From CAG-791 sp963655255 (GTDB taxonomy: Bacteria; Bacillota; Clostridia; Lachnospirales; Lachnospiraceae): DNA of 64,000 bases. The notes beneath the pieces were generated by a model, which did no database searches, was not told where the DNA came from, and saw only the letters and a program-made list of their open reading frames with translations. Both the position numbers and the translations under genes were made by a program. Positions 45,263-53,992 of the stretch are shown one piece after another. Each line of letters opens with the position of its first letter. Within the stretch, counting starts at the first letter, position 1. Location: positions 1 through 64,000 of the forward strand of contig CAVKEB010000007.1 of the NCBI GenBank assembly GCA_963655255.1, written 5' to 3'.

Positions 45263-45538
45263 CCCTCCGTTTCCCGATATTTTCCGGCACTTCTTCTCCA
45301 ATCATTCATCGGAAAATCCATGATCGTTCCGCAGAAAGTCCGTATCTGTCCACACCTGCCTTTTAGCTATGGACAACTTCGGATTTATGCAAAGAGCAGT
45401 CCCTCCGTTTCCCGGTATTTTCTGGTACTTCTTCTCCGATTATTCATCGAGAAATTCATGATCATTCATCAAAGAATTCCATATCTGTCCACATCTGCAT
45501 TCCAGCTATGGACAATTCCAGATTTATTTGGAAGATTG
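45263..45538. repeat. 138-bp tandem duplication in the origin
   Basis: Two diverged direct repeats of 138 bp, 45263-45400 and 45401-45538, both starting CCCTCCGTTTCCCG and each holding a double iteron (TCCGTATCTGTCCAC or TCCATATCTGTCCAC) and a GGACAA..GGATTTAT tail. The last 55 bases of the unit also occur at 45089-45140, so the array grew by duplication. Confidence 0.85.
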
Positions 45539-45737
45539 GACGGCTGCGGATAAAACTACCTGTGGACAAATACGGATTCCGGATCTGTCCCCCGCTGCAT
45601 CCGTCTCTGTCCGTATCCGGTTCCATTTTTGTCCACCTCTGGGATCCGCTGCCCGCTGTTCCTGCGTCCGTCTTCGTCCATTTCTGAATCCGGTTTTGTC
45701 CTCTGCACCGCCCGTTTTTGTCCATATCTGAAAGCCA

Positions 45738-45770
45738 AAAGTGCCGGAAACATCGCGTTTCCGGCACTTT
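45738..45770. terminator. Terminator at the right border of the origin
   Basis: AAAGTGCCGGAAA and TTTCCGGCACTTT form a perfect 13-bp stem around a 7-base loop. T-rich ends on both strands are short. It separates the iterons from the MATE gene, which is transcribed towards it. Confidence 0.7.
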
Positions 45771-45829
45771 CTAACAAGAATAATATTGTTGTAAATTGAA
45801 AAAACGTTGTTGTTATTACGGCTTCTCCC

Positions 45830-47149
45830 TTAATCCTCTTCCTCCGGTAAAGGCCTCCCGCGGTCTGTCATCTGCTTGATCACAAAGGCAATCACGCCGG
45901 AGAGGACCTGGGAGCAGGGAACCGCAATCCACACACCGCCAAGGCCCAGCTTCCGCGGCAGAAGAAGGCACGCGGCAAAGGACAGAACCGGTTCGGTATA
46001 CACCAGAATGTAGGACAATGCCGCCTTCTCCGTCGCATACAGATACGAGGTTGTAACACGGATGAAGGCAACGAAGATGAGGGTCCCCAGGAACAGTGGA
46101 AGCCGCTTTTCCACTTCCAGGCAGGTCTCCGCCGAGGCTCCGAACAAAACGCCCACCTGTCCCCGCGCGAGGAACAGGCCAGCCATGCATACCACGGTGA
46201 TGACTCCCGCCGTAAGATACGCCATCGCGCGGTAGGTTCTGGCAAGCGGAAGATTTCCCTCTCCATAGTGCTCGCTGATGATCGGCTGACTTCCGTCACC
46301 GACGCCCTGCAGGAGCAGATAGATCACCGCCACCACGTAATCAATGCATCCGTAGACGGCAACCGCCTGTTCTCCGCCGTACATCAGAAGGAAACGGTTC
46401 ATGAGAACCAGCGTCACCGTCGGAGAGAGCGTCATGCCGAACGGTGCGATTCCAACCTTGATCATCGTTCCCCAGATCCGCAGCATCTCTCCTAGTCCCG
46501 GAAGGCGCAGCCCCGGCTTTTTCCGGATCAGAAATAGAATGGCCGCCACCGTCGTTGTGGCCTGCCCGATCACCGTGGCCCATGCGGCCCCCGCCATCCC
46601 GAACGGGAATTTCCACACGAAAACGTAGTCCAGAATGATGTTGACCACGAACCCGAGGATCATGGAGACCATGGCATAGGTCGTGCCGCCCATGTTCCGG
46701 ATGAACGGGACCAGCCCCGTTGCCAAGAGCTGCAGAATCGTCCCGATCGCGAGCACGCGGACATAATCTGCCGTCATTTCCAGAAGATCCCCCTCCGCTC
46801 CGAGGAATCCGAGAATCGGATACAGCTGCGAAAGGAACAGAATCGTCAGCACGATACTGACCAGCGTCAGGAACAGAAGTGCCGCTGTGTAGCATTTTTC
46901 CTGGTCTTCCTTCCGTCCCTGCGCCCCCCAGATCGTATAGCGGATGGCTCCCGCGAGACCGAGCCCTGTCCCGACGGCCTGAATCAGGACCGCCAGAGGA
47001 TACCCGATCGTCACCGAGGCAAGGCCCGCGTCACCGAGGCACTGCCCGATGAAAAAACCATCGACGATGCTGTAAACTCCCGCAAGCGCAAAGGCCAGGA
47101 CGGATGGGATTACGAAGGAATAGTATTCTTTTTTCTGTCTGGACGTCAT
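45830..47149 (-). CDS. MATE-family efflux transporter
   Basis: A 439-residue, 12-helix MATE exporter, probably Na+- or H+-driven. The two halves show the family's repeated pattern: PSVLAFALAGVYSIVDGFFIGQCLGDAGLASVTIGYPL at the start and APFGMTLSPTVTLVLMNRFL (about residue 245) in the second half. It could export drugs or metabolites. ATG 47149 follows GGAAAGG at six bases; a TTG two codons upstream is also in frame. It follows the response regulator gene by about 100 bases on the same strand. Confidence 0.9.
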   Translation of the reverse strand: MTSRQKKEYYSFVIPSVLAFALAGVYSIVDGFFIGQCLGDAGLASVTIGYPLAVLIQAVGTGLGLAGAIRYTIWGAQGRKEDQEKCYTAALLFLTLVSIVLTILFLSQLYPILGFLGAEGDLLEMTADYVRVLAIGTILQLLATGLVPFIRNMGGTTYAMVSMILGFVVNIILDYVFVWKFPFGMAGAAWATVIGQATTTVAAILFLIRKKPGLRLPGLGEMLRIWGTMIKVGIAPFGMTLSPTVTLVLMNRFLLMYGGEQAVAVYGCIDYVVAVIYLLLQGVGDGSQPIISEHYGEGNLPLARTYRAMAYLTAGVITVVCMAGLFLARGQVGVLFGASAETCLEVEKRLPLFLGTLIFVAFIRVTTSYLYATEKAALSYILVYTEPVLSFAACLLLPRKLGLGGVWIAVPCSQVLSGVIAFVIKQMTDRGRPLPEEED

Positions 47150-47250
47150 TTTCAACCTTTCCTTCCATTCTCCTTTTTTGGGGGCGGCAATATTTCCCCC
47201 ATAATGTCAAAAAGCGGGCCCCCGTATCACCGGGTGCCCGTATGTATTCT

Positions 47251-48804
47251 CTATTTATACCGTTTTTCCGTACTTTTGTCAAAATTGCCTGCATTTTCCC
47301 GGTATTCCAGTGGCGTCATATTCGTGTATTTCCGGAATTTTTTATAGAAGTAGTCCACATTCCGGTAGCCGACCCGCTCCGAGATCTCGTAGATATGGAG
47401 ATTTCCCCTTGCAATCATGGACGCCGCATGCCGGATCCGGACGCGGTCCAGATAGGTATTGAAACTTTCACCGGTTTTTCGCGCGAAAAGCTTTCCCAGA
47501 TAGGAACTGCTGTAGCCGAACAAAGGAGCCAGTGTCTCCAGCTTCAGGCTCTTCTCATAATTATGGTCAATGTAGTACAGAATATCGGTCATGATGTCCG
47601 AATTTCCGGACGAGGAGCACAGATTCAGCTGCTCCGAGAAATAACGGATGATTTCGTACAGGTAATCCTTCTGTTCGATTGCCAGAATAACCTCCCGATT
47701 GGCCGGGAGCAGTGCGTCCGTCTGGAAATCGCTGCGGATCAGCTTCTGCTTGATCTGCAGAAAGAGATCCACCATCATCTGACGAATGGCCTCTTCCTCG
47801 GCGTGCGAGAGGAACAATTCCTCTTCCAACTGTTCCAGATCCTCCGCCAGCCGGTACCGGTTATGGGCCAGGATACTGTCCGTCAGTCTCTCCGCGTTTT
47901 CTTCCACAAGCGGAAGTCGCGTTGCTGCCCCGGGGTCCGGAAGCTCCGAATAGGAGAGCACGTGCTGAAACGGACTGCAGAAAAACCGCCGCTTCTGGAG
48001 TTTTTTCACATCCTCAAAGGAGAGCGGCAGCTCCTCCAGAGAAGTCACCGCCCTCCCGTAGATCAGGAAAATGCCATCCAGCGGGGAACCGGCCTCCGGA
48101 AGCGTCTGGTAATGCGTCAAAAGACGGTGAAACCGCCGGATGATGGATGTTCCCTTGAGCAGCAGATATTCTTCTCCATTCATCATCACGCAGTCCATCG
48201 CCGTATCTGCGTCCCGTGCCGAACTCGCCAGAATTTCCCGAAGATCCCAGGGGATTCTCGCCATGTCTTTATTGTATTTCTCATAAAAAACAACCATGTA
48301 CTGATCCGCATTCAGCGACAGGTCCGTAAGGTCATAGGAAGCCGGGGCCGCCTGCCTTGTCATCAGCTTCATCAGGATCTCACCCCTGGCGTTTTCCCGG
48401 TACTGCGTCAGCTTGTTCTCCATGCTCTGATGCTGCAGAATCTCATTGCGCACCTTCACGACCGCGGCAGCCAGATCGTCCTCATCCACCGGCTTCACGA
48501 GATAGTCGCTGACGCCCAGACCGACCGCCGTCTGCGCATAGCTGAAATCCGAATAGCCGCTCAGAATAATGAATCGTCCCCGGTATCCGTTCTCTCTTGC
48601 CCGTTCAATGATTTCAAAGCCGGTGTACTGCGGCATCCGGATGTCCAGAAGCACCAGCTCCGGATCATAGACCCGGATTTTCTGCAGTGCTTCCTCTCCG
48701 CTTCTGGCATCGCTGCACACCGTAAATCCCAGCTTTTCCCAATGTATGATCTTCTTGAGGCCAAGAAGGACCTCTTCTTCATCGTCCGCAATCAGAACAT
48801 TCAT
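47251..48804 (-). CDS. Response regulator, YesN-like (REC + AraC)
   Basis: A 517-residue regulator. The receiver domain (1-125) has the acidic DDEEE, the phosphoacceptor Asp in LVLLDIRMPQYTG (about residue 55), and LVKPVDEDDL with the conserved Lys. A middle helical region of 280 residues follows, then two AraC-type helix-turn-helix motifs (LETLAPLFGYSSSYLGKLFARKTG and ISERVGYRNVDYFYKKFRKYTNMTPLEYR). It is paired with the histidine kinase gene 130 bases upstream and probably activates the oligosaccharide transporter and GH5 genes near it. Confidence 0.93.
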   Translation of the reverse strand: MNVLIADDEEEVLLGLKKIIHWEKLGFTVCSDARSGEEALQKIRVYDPELVLLDIRMPQYTGFEIIERARENGYRGRFIILSGYSDFSYAQTAVGLGVSDYLVKPVDEDDLAAAVVKVRNEILQHQSMENKLTQYRENARGEILMKLMTRQAAPASYDLTDLSLNADQYMVVFYEKYNKDMARIPWDLREILASSARDADTAMDCVMMNGEEYLLLKGTSIIRRFHRLLTHYQTLPEAGSPLDGIFLIYGRAVTSLEELPLSFEDVKKLQKRRFFCSPFQHVLSYSELPDPGAATRLPLVEENAERLTDSILAHNRYRLAEDLEQLEEELFLSHAEEEAIRQMMVDLFLQIKQKLIRSDFQTDALLPANREVILAIEQKDYLYEIIRYFSEQLNLCSSSGNSDIMTDILYYIDHNYEKSLKLETLAPLFGYSSSYLGKLFARKTGESFNTYLDRVRIRHAASMIARGNLHIYEISERVGYRNVDYFYKKFRKYTNMTPLEYRENAGNFDKSTEKRYK

Positions 48805-48934
48805 CTTCGTCTCTCTTTCTGCTCCGCCTGCCCCTGTGAAAGACTCCCTGTTTCTATTCCATTCTGCGGCGGATTTTCATCCCCACAACATCCCTTCACA
48901 GATCCGTGGTTCTTCGAACCCAAACCATCAGCAT

Positions 48935-50728
48935 CTAAACCATCAGCACCGGAAGCTTCAGGATCACGGTTGTGCCTTCCCCTTTCCTGCTGTCGATGGT
49001 CATACCGTAGGTCTCTCCATAGCGGAGCCGGATTCTTCGCTCGATGTTGGAAAGGCCGATGCTCTTTTTCGGGATCTCCTCCTGATTCTTCATCATCTCC
49101 CGCAGGTGCTCCAGTTCTTCCTCTGTCATTCCTTCTCCGTTGTCCGTGATCCGGATCCGGAGATCGTCTTCCTCCTCCACGCAGATCACCAGCTCCCCAT
49201 GGTCCGTGATGCCCTCCAATCCGTGCAGAACCGCGTTCTCCGCAATCGGCTGCAGGAGGAACGGCATGATTTTCAGCTGTTCCGTATCAATGCCGTCCGC
49301 CACGCGGATTTCATAGTTCACCCGGTCCTTGAACCGGAGCTTCTGAATCTGCAGGTACAGCTCCATATAGGAGAGTTCCCTTTTCAGTGTGGTCTCCGTC
49401 TCCCCCATGCTCTCCAGCGCATAGTGAAGATATTTTCCCAGAAGCTTGATGGCATTGGCCACCTCGTGATCGTCCTCAATGAAAGCCTTCATGCGGATGC
49501 TTTCCAATGTGTTGTAGAGAAAATGCGGATTGATCTGACTCGCCAGCACGCGGTATTCGATCTGCTGCTGCCGGTTCTCCAGCTCCTGCTGCCGGTTGAT
49601 GAGCTGCTGCTCCCGCAGCCTTGCCCGGTAGATGTCCGCCTCCTTTTCCTGAATCTCATGAATCACCAGCTTCATATCCCGGAAGGTTTCCGACAGCTCA
49701 TCATCCCCACGGTAGACCTCCATGACATTGTAATCGCCCTGGCTCGCCTGATGCATCGCCATCCGGAGCACATCAATCCGCGCGGAGAAATACCCGGTAT
49801 AGAAATACAGGAGAAAGCAGGGGATCAGAAACGCCGCGAGAACGAGCAGCGCATACAGAAGAGTCTGATGAAGAATATCGTACCAGGCTTTCCCGCTGTA
49901 AGTCAGCGCATAGATGAAGTCGTCGCACCGGTACGGGATCAGCGTGGTGACCGAGGTGACATAGCGCTTCCCCCGGATCTGTTCCACCCTCGCCATCTGG
50001 TAATACTGCTCACTGGTAAGATTCCCCAGCGGAAAATCCTCTTCCTGTGCAAGATCTCCTCCGTTATAGAAGCATTTGTCTCCGTTTACGGTAATGACGC
50101 TCGGCATGTAGCTGTTCTTCAGACGATTGTTCAGATAATTCGCACTGACGGTAAGCTTGAGAATCGCAAAATCCCCGGAAAGCGGAATCGGAATCAGCCG
50201 GTACAGACACAGCACATAGGCTGTTCTTACGTTTTCCGGTGCCTTCTCCGTACACCAGACGGCGTTTCGCGTGCGGGTGACCGACTGATACCAGTCCGTC
50301 TGCTGAACCTGCGCATCACAGAAAACAAAACAGGAATGCCCAGCCAGCTTCTCATTATTCGTATAAACCGTAATGCTGCTGAGGGAGCTCTCCTGTCCCA
50401 GAATCTTCTTGACCGCTCCGTAGCCGTCCGCGCTTTTCCGTGCATCCTGTTCCGACGAATAGGATTCGGACAGAAGAGATACCAGGTCCCCATCGGAAAT
50501 AAAACGGTCGGAAAGAGAATACAGATTGGTTGTGAGATCAAACAGAACAGAGCGCACCCGCAGATTCTCCTGCCGGACCAGCTCCTGGTAATGCGCCGTC
50601 AATTTCCGGTAAGATCCGAAAACCAGGAAAAATCCCAGAATCATAATAGGAACAGAAAAAAACAGCAGAAGCCGGGAAAACATCTGCCTCTGAATCCGAA
50701 TATTGTGAAATAGTTTGTCCTGTTTCAA
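48935..50728 (-). CDS. Sensor histidine kinase, YesM-like
   Basis: A 597-residue kinase. Helix one (about 18-38) and helix two (about 285-310) bracket an extracytoplasmic sensor domain; a HAMP region follows, then the His_kinase domain with ASQINPHFLYNTLESIRMKA and the ATPase with QPIAENAVLHGLE and ITDNGEGM. Start choice: a TTG at 50728 has GCGAGG eight bases upstream, supplied by mosaic copy F; the next ATG is 15 codons later (50683) without a site. Longer frames into the repeat are artefacts. It senses a sugar or sugar-bound binding protein, by family precedent. Confidence 0.9.
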   Translation of the reverse strand: MKQDKLFHNIRIQRQMFSRLLLFFSVPIMILGFFLVFGSYRKLTAHYQELVRQENLRVRSVLFDLTTNLYSLSDRFISDGDLVSLLSESYSSEQDARKSADGYGAVKKILGQESSLSSITVYTNNEKLAGHSCFVFCDAQVQQTDWYQSVTRTRNAVWCTEKAPENVRTAYVLCLYRLIPIPLSGDFAILKLTVSANYLNNRLKNSYMPSVITVNGDKCFYNGGDLAQEEDFPLGNLTSEQYYQMARVEQIRGKRYVTSVTTLIPYRCDDFIYALTYSGKAWYDILHQTLLYALLVLAAFLIPCFLLYFYTGYFSARIDVLRMAMHQASQGDYNVMEVYRGDDELSETFRDMKLVIHEIQEKEADIYRARLREQQLINRQQELENRQQQIEYRVLASQINPHFLYNTLESIRMKAFIEDDHEVANAIKLLGKYLHYALESMGETETTLKRELSYMELYLQIQKLRFKDRVNYEIRVADGIDTEQLKIMPFLLQPIAENAVLHGLEGITDHGELVICVEEEDDLRIRITDNGEGMTEEELEHLREMMKNQEEIPKKSIGLSNIERRIRLRYGETYGMTIDSRKGEGTTVILKLPVLMV

Positions 50729-50730
50729 GC

Positions 50731-50776
50731 CAATACCTCGCTGAGGCAGCCGGTGCGGCAGCAACGATGCTGCAGT
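50731..50776. repeat. Mosaic hairpin repeat, copy F (short)
   Basis: CCTCGCTGAGGCAGCCGGTG followed by GCAGCAACGATGCTGCAG. Only the end module and the GCACCG/GATGCTGC modules are kept. On the minus strand it places GCGAGG eight bases before the TTG start of the kinase gene. Confidence 0.75.
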
Positions 50777-50853
50777 TCCTCCCCGCCTACTGCCATTATA
50801 TCGAAAGCTCCCTTACGTCAAAACTGCAATAATCCGCCTTTTTTCCTGTAAAA

Positions 50854-50897
50854 AACAGACCGCGGCCCGATCTCTCGGGGCCGCAGCCTGTTCTTTT
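50854..50897. terminator. Terminator after the oligosaccharide-binding gene
   Basis: GCGGCCCGA and TCGGGGCCGC with outer AACAG/CTGTT arms form a long GC-rich stem. It is followed by TTCTTTTT on the plus strand and CTGTTTTTT on the minus strand. It ends the leftward transporter operon before the kinase gene. Confidence 0.85.
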
Positions 50898-50906
50898 TCC
50901 GTTTTA

Positions 50907-51013
50907 AGTTTGAAAGCGACATCGATATGTCACTTTCAAGCAGCAGCATCGGTGCTGACGCACCGGCTGCCACATTCGGCAAAACCGGCTTCGCGGTTTT
51001 TGCCTCAGTGAGG
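50907..51013. repeat. Mosaic hairpin repeat, copy G
   Basis: Reverse orientation to copy F, 130 bases away. Starts with TTTGAAAGCGACATCGATATG and TGTCACTTTCAAG, then CAGCAGCATCGGTGC, GCACCGGCTGCC, ACATTCGGCAAAACCG, and ends TTTTTGCCTCAGTGAGG. It lies downstream of the binding-protein stop codon. Confidence 0.85.
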
Positions 51014-51074
51014 AAAGTTTGAAAAACACCGTCTTTGAATCAGAATCCCTGCGGAACCTTTTCCGGCGTCCTCA

Positions 51075-52889
51075 TCAGTGATTTTCCTCGTAAAGACTTA
51101 CGACATCCTCTCTTGCCTGCACACGGGCCTGCGCCTGCTCCTTGTCATGCGCGAACAGGGTCTCGAAATTCAGTCCTTCTTCTGCCGTCTGCAGTTCCTC
51201 ATAGAGGCTGTTGAACGCGTCCTCGCTGTCCGCGAACGCAATCTTCCAGGAGTACTCGGTCAGCGTATCGCCGCACTGGGAGCGGAGATTGGTGATCTGG
51301 GAATCCTCCTCCGGTGCCACGAAGGAGTCGCCCGGTGCCACTTCCAGCATATCATGATCCTTCAGATAGCCGATTGCGGAATCTGCATTCATCTGTGCGT
51401 CCCAGTCCTCATCCAGTGCCGTCTTGTTGTCATTGATGGTGGACTTCCACAGACTGAACATATAAGGCTGATTCGTATCCGGATTAAGGTCTACCGTATT
51501 GACGAAAGTGATGTTCAGCGCGGATACGCCGTCCGCCCAGGAGCCGCCGCCCCATTCCTCCGGAACACTCACTTCATCGCCGTTCAGGGCTTTTTTGCCG
51601 AAATCCGTCAGAGCCGGCTCACCGTCGCTTCCCTTTTCCCAGGTCAGGCCTTCCGGTCCGCAGGATCCGGACGTTCCGTTCGCCTGGCTCGCCATAATGC
51701 CCTCCGGAGAATACAGCCAGCCGATGAAGTCCGCGATTCTCTGCGGATCTTCCGCCTTGCTGCCGATCATAACGGCAATTTCATCATTTCCGAGAATGCG
51801 GCAGCCGTTGACGCCGATCTTCATATCGCCGACCGGTGCCAGCTTGAAGCCCTTCCCTTCCGCGGTATTCTCCGTCGTATTGAACGCTCCCTGACCCATC
51901 CAGGACCAGAAGGAGAACAGGACCTTTCCGGACTGCATCTTCTGATACATGGTGTCATAGGCCTGCGTCGTGGAATCGGGATCCACCAGTCCTCTCTGAT
52001 TGGCCTCATAGAGGAACCGGAGGGCCGTTTTATATTCGGAATTCTCGTCCACGGGACTCTGAATCTCCGAGCCGTCATTGGCAAGAAGCGTGATGCCCTG
52101 CTCGTCAAATCCGTACATGCATGTCAGGTTCCTGGCCAGTGTCATCATGTTGCGGTCCCAGTCCTTGAACAGTGACAGCGCATAAATGTCATTGCTGCCG
52201 GCATCTTCTCTTGCCTGCGCCTGCATTTTCTCCAGTACATCCAGAAGATCGTCCAGATTCTTCATTTCCGGATAGCCGACTTCTTTATAAACATCCCACC
52301 GAAGGTACGGACCGTAGTTCGGCTCCAGACCGGTGGATGCCTCCGTCGGAGAATTGGTGGAAACCTCCGTCGGAATCGCGTAAATTCCTTCCTCGGAACC
52401 TGCGACCGTCTTCATGTTGTCAATGGCATCCTGATAGGCGCTGACATATTCCGCATCCGCAAGATAATCCGTCATATCCACCACGAGTCCCGCCTTGACG
52501 AGCTGTGAGAGCTTGCCGTTGGATGTATTGCAGATAATCAGATCACCCAGATCTCCCGCCGCCGATCTTGTCTGGAACAGGGTATCTCCGCCGCCCGCGA
52601 CATTCGGTGCGATGATATTCAGCTCCATATTGAAACGGTCCTTCACGATTTTGGCAAACCAGCCGGTCTGGATCCCCTGATAGTTTGCTTCCGAATCATA
52701 CACATCAATCGTGATCTCTTTGTCATAGGTGCCCGCTGCCGCGGAAGCGGTATCCGCTCCGCCTTCACTCTGCGTGCTGTCCTCTGCGCTCTGCGTCCCG
52801 GAAGACGATGCGCTCTGTGTGCCGCAGCCCGCCAGAAGTCCCAGCGACATCGCTGCTGCCAATACCAGTGCCAGTGTTCTTTTTTTCAT
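51075..52889 (-). CDS. Oligosaccharide ABC transporter binding lipoprotein (LipO-like)
   Basis: A 604-residue extracellular binding protein. The signal peptide ends in lipobox LLAGCGTQ (Cys about residue 21). A Ser/Thr-rich linker leads to a fold of the large 500-600 residue class that accompanies LplB/YtcP permeases and YesM/YesN regulators. It should deliver a plant or host oligosaccharide. ATG 52889 follows AGGAGGG at four bases. It is the last gene of the operon, ending before a terminator; cargo may be glycans cut by the GH5 enzyme. Confidence 0.92.
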   Translation of the reverse strand: MKKRTLALVLAAAMSLGLLAGCGTQSASSSGTQSAEDSTQSEGGADTASAAAGTYDKEITIDVYDSEANYQGIQTGWFAKIVKDRFNMELNIIAPNVAGGGDTLFQTRSAAGDLGDLIICNTSNGKLSQLVKAGLVVDMTDYLADAEYVSAYQDAIDNMKTVAGSEEGIYAIPTEVSTNSPTEASTGLEPNYGPYLRWDVYKEVGYPEMKNLDDLLDVLEKMQAQAREDAGSNDIYALSLFKDWDRNMMTLARNLTCMYGFDEQGITLLANDGSEIQSPVDENSEYKTALRFLYEANQRGLVDPDSTTQAYDTMYQKMQSGKVLFSFWSWMGQGAFNTTENTAEGKGFKLAPVGDMKIGVNGCRILGNDEIAVMIGSKAEDPQRIADFIGWLYSPEGIMASQANGTSGSCGPEGLTWEKGSDGEPALTDFGKKALNGDEVSVPEEWGGGSWADGVSALNITFVNTVDLNPDTNQPYMFSLWKSTINDNKTALDEDWDAQMNADSAIGYLKDHDMLEVAPGDSFVAPEEDSQITNLRSQCGDTLTEYSWKIAFADSEDAFNSLYEELQTAEEGLNFETLFAHDKEQAQARVQAREDVVSLYEENH

Positions 52890-52958
52890 ATTCCCTCCTT
52901 GCATGTTTCATTGTATGTCAATCCGCCTGTGAATGCAGAACGGAATTGATCCGGTGCT

Positions 52959-53882
52959 TTACCCCTTGACGGAACCGATCATGATTCCCTTGACGAAATA
53001 CTTCTGGAAAAACGGATAGACGAACAGAATCGGCAGAACGACTACCACGGCTACCGTAACGCGCACCGAGGTTCCGGTCAGCTGGGTCGCCGCATTGGCA
53101 AGCCCGGCTGTATTGCCGTTTTTGGCCATGGATGCGATGGAGTTCGCCTGATTGATGTAGGTGTACAGAAGGTACTGCAGGGAGTACAGCTTCTGATCGG
53201 TGATATACAAGAGCGTGTCCTGGAATGAATTCCACTGTCCGACCGCAGAGAAGATTGCAACCGTCGACAGGATCGGCTTGCAGATCGGCAGCATGATTTT
53301 CCAGAACACCTGGTACACACTCGCTCCGTCCATCTCCGCCGCTTCCTGCAGAGATTTCGGAATGGATTCCACATAGGTCTTCACCAGAATGATATTGAAG
53401 GGCGCTACGATGGAAGGAAGAATGTATACGAGGAAGCTGTTCGTCAGATGCAGCAGCTGCATCGTAATGTAGGTCGGAATGACTCCGGCGTTGAAATACA
53501 TCGTGACGACGACAAAACGGTACCAGAGTTTTCTCTTCCACAGATTTTCCTGTGTGAACATAAATCCAAGATACGCGGAAGTCAGTACCGTCAGCGTCGT
53601 TCCGATCACGGTTCTGGCCACGGAAATCAGCATCGAGGTGCTCAGTCCGCTCAGTCCGAGGACCTGCCTGTAGTTGTCAAAATGGATCTTTTCCGGCAGC
53701 CACAGGACCTTTCCGGAAGCTGCAAGATCATTGGCGCTGACCGAATTGATGATCAGATAGTAAAACGGATAAAAGCACAGGATTGTCAGAAGCCCGAACA
53801 ATACATAGATCAGAACCAGAAACCACAGATCCTCCGGATACTTTTTCCGGGCTTTTCCGGAAACGGCCTGCATGTTTTTCAT
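52959..53882 (-). CDS. ABC transporter permease (YtcP-like)
   Basis: A 307-residue permease with six helices of the YtcP type. EAA loop: LQEAAEMDGASVYQVFWKIMLPICKP (about residue 195). ATG 53882 is chosen because GGAGG lies six bases before it; a longer frame to 53930 is preceded only by GGGAGA at short spacing. It forms the membrane channel with the LplB-like protein encoded upstream. No ATPase gene is in the operon; these systems borrow a shared one. Confidence 0.9.
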   Translation of the reverse strand: MKNMQAVSGKARKKYPEDLWFLVLIYVLFGLLTILCFYPFYYLIINSVSANDLAASGKVLWLPEKIHFDNYRQVLGLSGLSTSMLISVARTVIGTTLTVLTSAYLGFMFTQENLWKRKLWYRFVVVTMYFNAGVIPTYITMQLLHLTNSFLVYILPSIVAPFNIILVKTYVESIPKSLQEAAEMDGASVYQVFWKIMLPICKPILSTVAIFSAVGQWNSFQDTLLYITDQKLYSLQYLLYTYINQANSIASMAKNGNTAGLANAATQLTGTSVRVTVAVVVVLPILFVYPFFQKYFVKGIMIGSVKG

Positions 53883-53992
53883 GATTGCCTCCTGCCGCCT
53901 GCTTTGCGGCTCTTCGAAGTTGTTGGACATTTTCTCCCGGGTTGCGTCAGGGTCCGCTCTCGCGGCAGCCTTTGCGGCACTCGTTCCGCCAT

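Larger units (their letters stand above)
44790..45735. repeat. Iteron array, probable replication origin
   Basis: About a dozen copies of a core like TTTGTCCATATCTG are spread over 950 bp upstream of the initiator gene. Plus-strand copies start near 44797, 44838, 44898, 45089, 45338, 45478, 45605, 45627, 45675 and 45714; inverted copies lie near 45148 and 45561. Several are doubled (TCCGTATCTGTCCAC). Upstream iterons next to a Rep_3 gene define iteron-controlled plasmid origins. The AT-rich stretch at 45771-45822 is a candidate melting region. The array is split by mosaic copy E. Confidence 0.8.

Noticed and set aside
43253..45553. 766-codon plus-strand frame through the initiator gene and iterons
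   Set aside because: Antisense to a recognisable Rep_3 protein and runs through iterons and a mosaic repeat; no start signal.
44790..45735. CRISPR array
   Set aside because: Repeats are short, irregularly spaced, in both orientations, with no constant-length spacers and no cas genes; they fit iterons.
47104..50713. Two plus-strand frames of 681 and 655 codons
   Set aside because: Antisense shadows of the YesN/YesM-like genes; His/Arg/Leu-rich translations without domains.
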